Part shown: in pieces, positions 24,141-33,302 of the stretch
Position numbering within the stretch: position 1 is the stretch's first letter
How the letters are laid out: each line of letters starts with the position of its first letter
NCBI RefSeq assembly: GCF_001866665.1
Contig: NZ_MLYO01000063.1
Span: 62,001-126,000, forward strand
DNA from: Streptomyces monashensis
GTDB lineage: Bacteria > Actinomycetota > Actinomycetes > Streptomycetales > Streptomycetaceae
Length of the DNA: 64,000 bases
Direction: 5' to 3'
Notes under the pieces: model-generated
Databases searched by the model: none
Seen by the model: the letters and a program-made list of their open reading frames with translations, nothing else
Told to the model about the DNA's origin: nothing
Program-made: the position numbers and the translations under genes

Positions 24141-26795
24141 TCAGGGGATGTCGCCCGGTCGCAGGTCCTGTTCGGTCCAGATCGTCTTGCCGCCGGAGGT
24201 GTAGCGGGTGCCCCAGTGGTGGGTCATCCGGGCGATGATGAACAGACCCCGGCCGCCCTCGTCGTCGCTCGCGGCGTGCCGCAGATGAGGGGAGGTGTGG
24301 CCGGTGTCGGAGACCTCGCAGATCAGGGCCCGGTCGCGGATCAGGCGTACCTGGATCGGACCGCCGACGTAGCGGATGGCGTTGGTGACGAGCTCACTGA
24401 CGATGAGCTCCGTGGTGAACGCCAGATCGCCCAGCCCCCAGTCGCCGAGCTGCTTGGTGACGGCGGCGCGGATGGTGGCCACCGCCGCCGGTTCCGGGAG
24501 CACCGCCCATTCGACGTGCTGGTTCCGGTCGAGCAGACGCGTGCGGACCATGAGGAGCGTCGCGTCCACGTCCGCGGGCCCGGGCAGCAGGCCGGCCACC
24601 GCCCTGTCGCACCGCTCCTCCAGGGATCCCCGGCCGTCGGCCAGGACGCGGCACAGCCGGGCGAACCCGGCGTCGCGGCCGTCGGCCGCCTGGAGGAGGC
24701 CCTCCGTGAAGAGAGCGAGGAGACTGTCCGGCTCCAGGTCCAGTTCCGTGCTCCGGTACGGCAGGCCGCCGATGCCCAGCGGCGGGCCGGGCGGCAGCTC
24801 CGGACAGTCGGCGACGCCGGTGCGCGGTGGGACGACCGCCAGCCCCACCGGTTCCCCGGCCCGCGCCACGCCGCACTTCCCCGAGACGGGGTCGTACACC
24901 GCGTACAGGCAGCTCACGCCCAGGGCCGCGTCGGCGTGCGGCATCCGGCGGCCCGGGCCCCGGGGGCCTGCCCCGGCGTCGTGCGCGGTCTGCTCGACCA
25001 GGTCGGTCAGGCGGGACAGCAGCTCGTCCGGGCTCAGGTCCAGCCGGGCCAGCACGCGCACCCCCGTCCGCAGCCGCCCCATGGTGGCCGCGGCGCCCAG
25101 GCCGTGGCCGAGCACGTCGCCGACGACCAGGCCGATCCGGGTGCCCGACAAGGGAATGACGTCGTACCAGTCGCCGCCCACCCCGGACCTGTTGTCGGCG
25201 GGCACATAGCGGCTCGCCGATTCGACGGCGGCGTGCTGCGGCAGACGGCGCGGAAGCAGGCCCCGCTGGAGCTTGAGGGCCACGCCGTAGCCACGGGTGA
25301 CCGCCGGCATCAGCAGGACACCGACCAGCAGGGCGCCCAGACCGAGGACGGTGACCCCGCCCGTCCTGCCGATCAGCGGCAGGTCGACGGCGGTCGTGCC
25401 GTACGCGGGATCCGCGTAGACGACGAAGGCGGCGTACAGGAACAGCAGGGCCATCATCAGGCCGCCGAGCCCGGGCAGTACGCCCTTGAAGACCAGGTCG
25501 CGGGCGCTGCGGGCGAGGATCTTGCGGTGGTACCAGAGGCAGGCGAAGCCCGTCACCCCGTACTGGAACGCGATCGCGAGACCGACCGAGTCGATCGAGT
25601 CGGCCAGGATGTTCCGGCTGAACGACGACAGCAGCACGAACAGGGCGATCGAGATCGCGCCCATGCCGAGGGTGCCCCAGGTCGGGGTGAGGAACCTGCG
25701 GTGGATCCGGGCGAACCGGGAGGGGACCGCCTTGTGGACCGCCATGGAGAAGACGGTCCTGGCCAGGGGCAGGATGGTGGTCTCGGCGGAGGCCAGGGCG
25801 GAGGTCAGCACCATGAGGATCAGCAGCCTCGACAGGAGCAGCCCCGTGCCGTGGCTTCCGAACACGGCCTCCCCCAGCCCGGACAGCACGTCGTCCGAGT
25901 TGTCGGTGTTGCCGAGTCCGATGCCCGAGGTGCCGACTCCCGCGAACGCCTGCACCGACGTGGACACCAGCGCGTACATGAGCAGGAGCAGCACGGTGGA
26001 CATGACCGCGGCGCGTCCGGGGACGCGCGCGCTGTCGACGGTCTCCTCGTTGACCGAGAACGAGGTGTCCCAGCCCCAGTAGATGAAGACCCCCGCGAGG
26101 ATGCCCGAGGTGAGGGCCTTCACCGAGGCCACCTCGAAGGGGTTGAACCAGGAGGCCGAGACATGGATCGCCGTCGCGGGCGGAGCGGTGTAGACCCTGA
26201 CCAGCGCTGCGACGGCGAAGACGATCAGCACCACGACTTCCAGGCACAGCAGCCAGCGCTGGACGGCCGCCGAGAACTCGATGCCGACGTAGCAGATCGC
26301 GGTCAGTACGGCGATCCAGACGACCCCCGCCACCGTGGTCCACAGCCGGTTGTCCGCCAGCCCGTGCAGGCCCGCCAGCCGGAAGCCGTAGGCGGCGGCG
26401 ATATGGGCGAGGTTCGCCATGACGATGACGTCGGCGACGACGATGCCCCAGCCGCCCATCCAGCCGATACGTGGTCCGAAGGCCCGGGTGGCCCAGGTGA
26501 AGGTGGTGCCGCAGTCGGCGTTGCTCGCGTTGAGCTCACGGAAGGCGTACGCGACCAGCAGCATCGGTATGAACGCCAGCATCGTGACGATCGGGGCCTG
26601 CAGTCCGACCCCGGCCACGATGACGCCCAGCGTGGCGGCCAGGCTGTATGCGGGACCGGCGGAGGCGAGCCCCATGGCCACGGAGGAGAACATGCCAAGG
26701 GCGTCGTTCCTGAGCCCCTTCCGGCCGGCCCCTGTCCCGGGGGCGGGGCGATCGACCGGGACGACGCCGCCGAAGTGCCTCACACTTGATTGCAC
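24141..26795 (-). CDS. Amino-acid permease (APC) fused to SpoIIE PP2C phosphatase and HATPase domain
   Basis: One uninterrupted 884-residue frame with three modules. Residues about 30-505 form an APC-superfamily permease with roughly 12 hydrophobic segments; the start GMFSSVAMGLASAGPAYSL and the TTFTWATRAFGP loop are typical. Residues about 515-755 are a SpoIIE phosphatase: LKLQRGLLPRRLP linker, GVGGDWYDVIPL, VVGDVLGHG, then FTEGLLQ where TDG is usual, and DVDATLLMV. Residues about 765-880 are an anti-sigma-type HATPase: ELIVSELVTNAIRY, DEGGRGLFI, GGKTIWTEQ. The last two modules closely resemble those of the 27607 gene. It would couple a transporter or nutrient sensor directly to partner-switching. 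GTG 26795 is the outermost start and lacks a good ribosome site; GTG 26783 is an alternative. Confidence 0.88.
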   Translation of the reverse strand: MQSSVRHFGGVVPVDRPAPGTGAGRKGLRNDALGMFSSVAMGLASAGPAYSLAATLGVIVAGVGLQAPIVTMLAFIPMLLVAYAFRELNASNADCGTTFTWATRAFGPRIGWMGGWGIVVADVIVMANLAHIAAAYGFRLAGLHGLADNRLWTTVAGVVWIAVLTAICYVGIEFSAAVQRWLLCLEVVVLIVFAVAALVRVYTAPPATAIHVSASWFNPFEVASVKALTSGILAGVFIYWGWDTSFSVNEETVDSARVPGRAAVMSTVLLLLMYALVSTSVQAFAGVGTSGIGLGNTDNSDDVLSGLGEAVFGSHGTGLLLSRLLILMVLTSALASAETTILPLARTVFSMAVHKAVPSRFARIHRRFLTPTWGTLGMGAISIALFVLLSSFSRNILADSIDSVGLAIAFQYGVTGFACLWYHRKILARSARDLVFKGVLPGLGGLMMALLFLYAAFVVYADPAYGTTAVDLPLIGRTGGVTVLGLGALLVGVLLMPAVTRGYGVALKLQRGLLPRRLPQHAAVESASRYVPADNRSGVGGDWYDVIPLSGTRIGLVVGDVLGHGLGAAATMGRLRTGVRVLARLDLSPDELLSRLTDLVEQTAHDAGAGPRGPGRRMPHADAALGVSCLYAVYDPVSGKCGVARAGEPVGLAVVPPRTGVADCPELPPGPPLGIGGLPYRSTELDLEPDSLLALFTEGLLQAADGRDAGFARLCRVLADGRGSLEERCDRAVAGLLPGPADVDATLLMVRTRLLDRNQHVEWAVLPEPAAVATIRAAVTKQLGDWGLGDLAFTTELIVSELVTNAIRYVGGPIQVRLIRDRALICEVSDTGHTSPHLRHAASDDEGGRGLFIIARMTHHWGTRYTSGGKTIWTEQDLRPGDIP

Positions 26796-26886
26796 CGCCG
26801 GGCGGCTGCCCTCCGCAACAGCTGCCCGGGCCGCTCAGGCCGGGCTCACCCCGCAGCGCGTCGCCACTCGCCGCACGGGCCGGAGG

Positions 26887-27483
26887 TCACCACTCACCGT
26901 GGTGACCGACCACCCGGAAGCTGCCCACGACGCCTTCCTCCCCGAACACGCCACCGGCACCGAGGACGCCTCCGCGGCCGAACACGCCCTCGTCACCGAA
27001 GACGCCTCCGTGGTCGCTGCGGGTCACCTCGCCAAACGTCTCGCCGTGGGGACCCACGGTGGTGACCGGAGCGCCGCCGTCACAGGTGAAGCCCCGGAAC
27101 ACCTCGACGGTCCTGCGGCTGTCGTTGAAGACGCTGAAGCTGCTGGAGCCGCTCACGGTGATGCAGCCCTCGGCGGAGGCGGAGTACGTACGTTCGTTGA
27201 AGTAGATCCTTCCGCCTCGCTCACGGCCGCGATCGCCCCCGTCACGGCCGTGGTCGCGTCCACCGCCGTCGCGGCCCTCGCCCTTCTCCCCGCCCGCTCC
27301 CCTGCCGCCCACGGGAACCGTGGGAGCCGCGGGAGGAGCGGCTCGGTGCACGGACCGGACCGCGTGGTGGACGGCGGAGGCCCTCGGGGCGGATCCGTCG
27401 GCCGAGGCGTAGGGGATGCCGGCGGCCACGAGGACGGTCACACCCACTCCGGTGCCGACCACAGCAAAGGTACGCGGAGACAT
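26887..27483 (-). CDS. Secreted protein, Gly/Val-rich C-terminus
   Basis: 198 residues starting MSPRTFAVVGTGVGVTVLVA, a signal peptide with cleavage near ASA/DGS. After a His/Arg/Gly-rich linker (GRDGGGRDHGRDGGDRGRER) comes a compact region YFNERTYSASAEGCITVSGS with FSVFNDSRRTVEVFRGFTCD. It holds two cysteines and looks like a small beta-sandwich. The C-terminus is a glycine-valine repeat (GVFGDEGVFGRGGVLGAGGV). I recognise no known family. It lies between two SpoIIE-HATPase genes on the same strand. Confidence 0.75.
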   Translation of the reverse strand: MSPRTFAVVGTGVGVTVLVAAGIPYASADGSAPRASAVHHAVRSVHRAAPPAAPTVPVGGRGAGGEKGEGRDGGGRDHGRDGGDRGRERGGRIYFNERTYSASAEGCITVSGSSSFSVFNDSRRTVEVFRGFTCDGGAPVTTVGPHGETFGEVTRSDHGGVFGDEGVFGRGGVLGAGGVFGEEGVVGSFRVVGHHGEW

Positions 27484-27606
27484 GTCACTTCTCTCTGTCG
27501 CACGGACGTCGGCCGGGCGACCGATCTGCGACGAACGTACCGACAGCCCCGACAACCGGCATTTCAGGCAAATCACCCGTGTGACGGCGAGGGTCCGAAC
27601 GGGTCG

Positions 27607-30600
27607 TCAGGCCGAGGCCGCCGGGAGCGGCTGTTCGGTCCAGATGGACTTGCCGGTTCGGGTGTGCCGGGTGCCCCAGCGCCGGCAGAGTGCGGAGATG
27701 AGCTGCAGGCCCCGGCCACCCTCGTCGGTGGCGGAGGTGTGGCGGATGTGCGGAGTGGTCAGGCTGGCGTCGGAGACCTCGCAGATCAGTGCGCGGCTGC
27801 GGAGCATGCGCAGCCGGACGGGGCCGCAGGCGTGCCGGACGACGTTCCCGACCAGCTCGCTGACCAGGAGTTCGGTGGTCATGATCAGGTCGTCGTCGAC
27901 CAGGTCCCAGTCGGTGAGCTGGGCGCGGACCAGCTCACGGGCCTGGCCCGCCGCCATCGGGTCCTCCGGCAACGGCCACTCCGCGACGTTCTCCGCGTCC
28001 AGCGGGTGGGTACGGGCCAGCAGCAGGGCGGCGTCGTCCACCAGCGCGCCCTGGGCGGGGAGGAGAGCGGAGGTGAGGGAGGCGCAGAGGGCGTCCAGGC
28101 CGGACGCGTCCGCCCGTGAGGCCGGCATGGCGTTCACGGACTGGGAGAGGAGCTCGGCGAGGCGGCCCATGCCGGCCGTGACGTCCCGGTCCTTGCTCTC
28201 GACCAGGCCGTCGCTGTAGAGGGCGAGCAGGCTGTCGGCGGGCAGCAGGGTCTCGTGGCTCTCGAAGGGCGGAGCGGCCACCCCCAGCGGCGGGTCCGGG
28301 GTCATGGGCAGGAAGGTGACGGACCCGCCGGGGTGGGCCACCGCCGGGGGCGGATGACCGGCGCTGGCGTACGACAGACGTCGGCTCACCGGGTCGTAGA
28401 TGCCGTACAGGCAGGTCGCGAAGGCGTCGTTGCCCAGGTCGCCGACGATGTCGTTGAGGTGACCGAGGATCTCGTCGGGCGGCAGCTCCAGCTCCGAAAG
28501 GGTGCGCACGGCCGTACGGAGCCCGCCCATCGTGGCGGCCTCGGCCATGCCGTGGCCCATGACATCACCGATCACGAGCGCCACCCGGGCCCCGGACAGC
28601 GGGATCACGTCGTACCAGTCGCCGCCGACGTCGGCCCCCTGCTTGGCCGGCTGGTAGCGCGCCGCCGTCGTCACCTCGGGCAGCTCGGGCAGTGCCCGCG
28701 GCAGCAGGCTGCGCTGGAGAGTACGGGCCCGGGTCGTCGCCTCGTCATAGAGCCCGGCCCGCTCCAGGGCCTGCGCGATCAGCCCGCTGAGCGCGGTCAG
28801 CAGCGTTCGCTCGTCGTCGTCCAGCACCCGCGGCCGGCCGAAGGAGAGCACCGCCGCGCCGATCTCGCGCCCCGACACCGCCAGCGGCAGAAAGGCCCAC
28901 GCCTGCTTGCCGCCCTCCCGCATCAGCATCTCGGTCCTCGGGTATCGCTCCAGGAGCTCCTCCGGGGAGGAGACGAAGAGGGTGGTGCGGGTGCGCAGGG
29001 CGTCCCCCATCGGACCGCCGGCGTCCCGCACCGTCCACAGCCCGTCCAGCCGTCGGGTGAAGCGCTCGGAATACCCGCGGGAACCGACCACGGTCAGCCG
29101 GTCGCCGACCACCTCCAGCATCACGAGTCCGGTGGCCCCGAAGGGTGTCATCACGCCGTCGGCCACCGCCGCCATCACGTCCTGGGCCGTGACGGCCTCG
29201 GCCAGCTCCCGGGTGATCCCCTGCACCAGGGCCGCCCGCTCCGCCGCCGCCCGCTCCGCCGCCGCCCGCTCGCTCTCCCGCAGATGCCGCTCGGTGGTGT
29301 CGGTGATGTAGAGCGTCAGGCCCTGCGGCACCGGCACCAGCCGCAGGTGGTACCAGGACGCCCCGTCCGGCCCCGGTACGTCGAATCCGGCCGGCCGGCC
29401 CTCGGCGGCCGTGGCCCGGCACCGTTGCTCCAGCCCCGGCACGGCGTGCAGCGCGGGAATGTCCCAGAGCAGGGCTCCGGCCACGTCTCCCGCCGCGCCG
29501 AGGAGCCGCTCGGCGGCCTGGTTGAGAAATCCGACGCGCCAGTCCGTGTCGAGCGAGACGAAGCCGTCGCTCATGTGCCGCAGCGCCCGCCCCACCGACT
29601 CGGCGGCGGTGTGCGTCTCACTGCTGTCCCGGAGGGTGCCGATCACCTTCACCGGTGCCCCCTCGTCGTCCGTGAGCGTCCGGGCGCGGGCCTCGATCCA
29701 GAGGTACGTGCCGTCCTGACGCCGGATGCGGTACTCGTCCTGGAAGCCGCCGCGGAACTGGATGCCCATGTCGAAGCCGCTGACCGCCCCCGGCAGGTCG
29801 TCCGGGTGGATCAGCTCCGCCCACGCCTCGATGCCGCCGGCCATCACCTCCGGATCGATGCCGGCCAGCACCTCCTCGACAGGCCGGTCGGAGGTCAGCC
29901 TGCCGGTGCGCAGGTCCCAGGTGTACGTGAGGGACGGCGTCCCTTCCGCGTCCCGCGGGAGTGCCTCCCGTTCGGCATCCCACGGGGAGGTCTCCGGCAG
30001 TCCCGCCCCGCTCTCCAGGGCGTGCAACAGGGCGGAGGACGGACTGAGCATCCCGGACGACCGGAGCCGCTCGGACATCCATGCCGCCACCTCGCCCAGG
30101 AAGGCGCGCTCCGCCGCGCCGGGCCCGTCGCCCGGGGCGAAGAGGACCGAGAGCGCGCCCCGTCGTCGACCGCCCGGAATGGGGACGGCCAGGTGCGCGA
30201 TGCCGGCGGGAACCCGGGAAGGCCACAGTGCGGCGGGGTCCCGGCCCGGCACCGGGTCGGGCGGGGCCAGGTCGGGCTGCCAGGCGGGGGTGTCCTCGCG
30301 GGCGGCCCTGCTGGGCGGCGCCGTGCCGCGTGCCGGGATGATCAGCCAGGGCCGGACCATCGACTCCGGCAGGCCGCTGTCGGCGACCAGGTAGAGGATG
30401 CCGCTCATGCCGCCGCCCGGGAGATGAACCATCCCGCCCAGGCCGCGCACCTCGGCCACCGCCTGCTGGAGCGCGGTCAGCAGCACATCGACATCGCGCC
30501 GGTCCTCGTCCACGGCGTCGAGCAGCCGCATCCGCAGGAGAGGCCGCTCCGCGGGTCGTACGGCCTGCACGGTCCCCGGGCCCTGCGGCTGGTGCGACGG

Positions 30601-30663
30601 GCGGGCGAAACCCGGCATGGACGGGACGGTGTCGTGCGCATCGCTGTCTCTGGAATCGACCAC
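27607..30663 (-). CDS. PAS/GAF sensor with SpoIIE PP2C phosphatase and HATPase domains
   Basis: A 1018-residue cytoplasmic multidomain regulator of the partner-switching type (sigma factor / anti-sigma / anti-anti-sigma). In order: an N-terminal GAF-like region (about 45-205), PAS with PAC (about 240-345; DEYRIRRQDGTYLWIEARAR), second PAS (about 350-455), a short coiled segment of AAAER repeats, GAF (about 480-635), SpoIIE (about 645-870; VGGDWYDVIPL, GDVMGHG, YSDGLVESKDRD, DDAALLL) and HATPase (about 895-1010; ELLVSELVGNVVRHA, DEGGRGLQL, GKSIWTEQ). All PP2C metal ligands appear intact. GTG 30663 is used. A TAGGAT -10-like element lies at 30743-30748. The signal sensed is unknown. Confidence 0.93.
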   Translation of the reverse strand: MVDSRDSDAHDTVPSMPGFARPSHQPQGPGTVQAVRPAERPLLRMRLLDAVDEDRRDVDVLLTALQQAVAEVRGLGGMVHLPGGGMSGILYLVADSGLPESMVRPWLIIPARGTAPPSRAAREDTPAWQPDLAPPDPVPGRDPAALWPSRVPAGIAHLAVPIPGGRRRGALSVLFAPGDGPGAAERAFLGEVAAWMSERLRSSGMLSPSSALLHALESGAGLPETSPWDAEREALPRDAEGTPSLTYTWDLRTGRLTSDRPVEEVLAGIDPEVMAGGIEAWAELIHPDDLPGAVSGFDMGIQFRGGFQDEYRIRRQDGTYLWIEARARTLTDDEGAPVKVIGTLRDSSETHTAAESVGRALRHMSDGFVSLDTDWRVGFLNQAAERLLGAAGDVAGALLWDIPALHAVPGLEQRCRATAAEGRPAGFDVPGPDGASWYHLRLVPVPQGLTLYITDTTERHLRESERAAAERAAAERAALVQGITRELAEAVTAQDVMAAVADGVMTPFGATGLVMLEVVGDRLTVVGSRGYSERFTRRLDGLWTVRDAGGPMGDALRTRTTLFVSSPEELLERYPRTEMLMREGGKQAWAFLPLAVSGREIGAAVLSFGRPRVLDDDERTLLTALSGLIAQALERAGLYDEATTRARTLQRSLLPRALPELPEVTTAARYQPAKQGADVGGDWYDVIPLSGARVALVIGDVMGHGMAEAATMGGLRTAVRTLSELELPPDEILGHLNDIVGDLGNDAFATCLYGIYDPVSRRLSYASAGHPPPAVAHPGGSVTFLPMTPDPPLGVAAPPFESHETLLPADSLLALYSDGLVESKDRDVTAGMGRLAELLSQSVNAMPASRADASGLDALCASLTSALLPAQGALVDDAALLLARTHPLDAENVAEWPLPEDPMAAGQARELVRAQLTDWDLVDDDLIMTTELLVSELVGNVVRHACGPVRLRMLRSRALICEVSDASLTTPHIRHTSATDEGGRGLQLISALCRRWGTRHTRTGKSIWTEQPLPAASA

Positions 30664-31052
30664 GGTCGACAGTCACCTCCGCTCGCCCACTGGGCCGCAT
30701 GGGTTTCGGATGCGCACCTACGGCGATCTACCTCCGCAAAGCATCCTAGTCGGGACAACTTACGCGATTTCACCCACTCGGGGGAAACGCTCGCCTCGAT
30801 CCCGTCCCTGGACCGCACTCCCGGTCGGACCGTGGCGGCCAGATCCGTTTCGGAGCAGAGGTCGTCACATCCATGGCCTCAGCCGTGGCCGAGGCAATCG
30901 GCAGCGGGCGGGGCGGCCCCCGCATCTCAGCCGGAAACCCGTACTCCGACACGACCGGGAACAGTGGCCGTGGTCTCGTGCTCTGCCCTATGAGGTTCGC
31001 CAGGCTGGGGCCGGGGCTGGTCCGGCGCCTGTGGGGCTGCCATCTTGTGATC
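30664..31052. promoter_or_regulatory. Divergent promoter region, SpoIIE sensor / hydrolase
   Basis: 389 bp without a convincing gene. On the minus strand TAGGAT (30743-30748) could be the -10 of the sensor gene. Open frames crossing this region have poor codon bias. No operator or hairpin stands out. Confidence 0.35.
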
Positions 31053-31735
31053 ATGAGGGCACATGTTCTGGAGGCCGGCGAGATCGATCGGCCTCCCTGG
31101 TCCTGGTGCACGGTGCCGGGCAGGGCGGCCGGATGTGGCGACGTCAGCTGGGAGCGTTGTCCGACGGCTTTCACGTCGTTGCACCTGATCTGCCGGGTTT
31201 CGGCGGCATGCCGGGCCCGTTCAGCTTGACGGCGGCGGTCGAATCCATCGCCGAGATCGCCCGACAGCTACGGCTGGTTCACCTGTGCGGCCATTCCCTT
31301 GGGGCGATCGTGGCCGCGCAGGTCGCAGCTGAGAACCCGGACCTCGTTGCCCGGTTGATGCTGTCCGGGGGGCCTGAGATCGCACCGGGCACGACGTCAC
31401 AGCGACGGCTTCGGATGGAACGGCATCGCCCCGGCCGGCTGGTCCGGGCAATCTCCGACCTGCCCGATCGCAACGGATGGATCGACATGCTGGACGCTCT
31501 GCAGACGAGCGACCTCTCCCGTGTACTTCCTCAGATCACCGCGCCCACCCTTGTGCTGTGCGGAAAGCGGGATCGCGCCGGCCTGCCGGACGCCCGACGG
31601 ACCGCGGCGGCCATCCCGGGAGCCCACCTGTCCGTGGTTCCGCACGCCGGGCATCTCCTGCCCGTGACGGCGCCGCATGCCTTCAATGCCATCGCCCGGG
31701 GATTCCTCAACGCGGAATGCCGACAGGCGCAGTGA
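31053..31735 (+). pseudogene. Alpha/beta hydrolase with an N-terminal frameshift
   Basis: The body encodes an alpha/beta hydrolase: SLVLVHGAGQGG (oxyanion region), nucleophile elbow LCGHSLGAIVA, acid in LVLCGKRDRAG and catalytic His in VPHAGHLLPV, ending AECRQAQ. The natural N-terminus MRAHVLEAGEIDR begins at ATG 31053 but is in a different frame. One missing base near 31090-31092 (CGATCGG/CCTCC) would join the two into a continuous protein of about 228 residues. Either the gene is inactivated or the base is a sequencing error. Alternatively translation could begin at GTG 31031 in the body frame, which has no ribosome binding site. Catalytic residues are all intact, so the lesion is recent or artefactual. 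Confidence 0.7.
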
Positions 31736-31980
31736 GGGCGTCATGATGCAGTACTGTAACCGCAGGTCCGGTGGCTCAGTTTGGGAAGCTCCGATCATTG
31801 GCGGTCGGTTCTAGCCCTGGCCTGGGAGAAAATTCAGCCCGTGGTCCGTCCGGGCTGAGCCGCCTTCATCGTGGTTCCCCGCTGCTCCCCGCTCGTTCTG
31901 GTGCGGTAGTGGTGCAGAACTCGGCCGATCAGGACGTAATCACCTTCCCTGGCGCCGCGATATCAGGTGAAGACTGCGTT

Positions 31981-32757
31981 CTAGCGTTCTGTTTTTTGAA
32001 GCTTGCGCACGGACGCTTTCGCCACCTCTTGGAGCAGGTTGGGGTAATAACCGTCATGTGCGAATACCGTGATGGTGAGCGATACTGTGCCCACTCGCAC
32101 CAGGCCAAGGGTCAGGCACTCACTCAGCCTGCTGGAAATCAGACCGACACGGGTAACGGTGGAATCGTCGCCCATCACCGGCAGTGTCAGGGGGGCCAAG
32201 TTCATGCGCTGTGTTCCATCTGTGAGATGGGGGCATCCCTTGGCGGAACTGCGAGTTTCGTTGATGACCCGCTGCGCATCGGCCGATGAGGCATGGCCGA
32301 CCAACGAGACCCTGACGAGCATCGTTCCGGCGGTCGTGTCGGCAGTGAAGGCCCTACCCAGCTCGGAAGAGGGTCGGTAGGAGTCAGCGGATGCGTTGGA
32401 AGCGTTCAGGAATTCTGTGCAGACCGACCCTCCGGAGCTCGCTGTGAGCTTTCGACTCATGATCCCGGTGCTGTTCCGGGCTGTGTCAGCTCGCAGTCCC
32501 GGAACATCTGCGGCGGTTATCGCGGCAGCTTTGAGTTGGTTCTCCGTCATCGGCGTCTCACTCGCCACCGAAGGAGAAGCGGCACCTGTTGGTGAGCCGG
32601 TGAGGTTGGTGCTCGACTGCGTCGACCGCCTTGCGGCAGTTGGCGCAGGATTTTGGTGTGCCTGGGCCGTTCCGCTGCCACTGCTGCACGCCGACACCAG
32701 GACAATGCCCAGCGAGAGAACCGCTGCGCACGCAACGCGTCTGGCCTTGAGATCCAC
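31981..32757 (-). CDS. Putative lipoprotein of unknown function
   Basis: 258 residues from GTG 32757 (VDLKARRVACAAVLSLGIVL), with a lipoprotein signal peptide and lipobox LVSAC followed by SSGSG, so it is exported and lipid-anchored. After a Ser/Thr/Ala-rich linker the folded domain begins near ENQLKAAAITAADVPGLRAD and continues with VCTEFLNAS, MLVRVSLVGHASSADAQRVI and GCPHLTDG. Two mature-domain cysteines are visible here and another in ECLTL. It resembles the many streptomycete sensor-domain-like lipoproteins without matching one I can name. Base composition is slightly less GC-rich than neighbours, consistent with the accessory region. Confidence 0.8.
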   Translation of the reverse strand: MDLKARRVACAAVLSLGIVLVSACSSGSGTAQAHQNPAPTAARRSTQSSTNLTGSPTGAASPSVASETPMTENQLKAAAITAADVPGLRADTARNSTGIMSRKLTASSGGSVCTEFLNASNASADSYRPSSELGRAFTADTTAGTMLVRVSLVGHASSADAQRVINETRSSAKGCPHLTDGTQRMNLAPLTLPVMGDDSTVTRVGLISSRLSECLTLGLVRVGTVSLTITVFAHDGYYPNLLQEVAKASVRKLQKTER

Positions 32758-33302
32758 AGCCCCAACCCCTGGGTCATCAGTTCGATCAGCGCAGGCAGTG
32801 TAGCGGCCGTGACTCCTCAGTCCAGGGCACAGGATGCCGACCGGTGCCGGTGGCACGTCATGCCGCCGGACATTGTTGCCCCTGACAGGTCAAAAGGCGG
32901 CGGCGTGGGTCGGATCGCCGTCCCTCGCAGCCCGGTCGGCCGGAGGCCGCTCATGATGCGTACCTGCTCAACCCGCCACTAGCCCCAGCTCCCATCCCGT
33001 ACGCCACCACGGACCCACGGCCGGGAACGGTGCCCCCTCCGTCCCGGTGCCGGCCGATCCCCCGCCGGAGGCAGGAGCGCAGGCCCGGCCGGGGCCGGGC
33101 CGCGCGCGGCGAGCGGAGCGAGCCGACTTGAAATCCAGCAGAGAAAGTTGTGACTCAGTCGGCTGCGTGGGGGCTGCATGGGGTTGAGCACTGCACAACG
33201 ACGCCCACGGACTCACGCGCCACCGAACACCAACGAGCCCCCTCCCAACCAGGAAAGGGGGCTCGCGGGGCCAGGCGGTCGCGCACAGACCTGGAATGGG
33301 CC
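32758..33302. other. 545-bp non-coding stretch
   Basis: No ORF with streptomycete codon bias is seen. It holds a GC-rich block (33010-33120), AT-richer DNA around 33125-33230, and the terminator at 33235-33264. It marks the right-hand edge of the accessory region. Confidence 0.4.
33235..33264 (-). terminator. Terminator of the radical SAM transcription unit
   Basis: GAGCCCCCT (33235-33243) pairs with AGGGGGCTC (33256-33264) around a 12-nt loop, just past the end of the leftward genes. Confidence 0.75.

Noticed and set aside
21480..30663. A secondary-metabolite gene cluster
   Set aside because: There is no PKS, NRPS module, terpene synthase or precursor peptide; one free condensation-like protein and a tyrosinase do not define a cluster.
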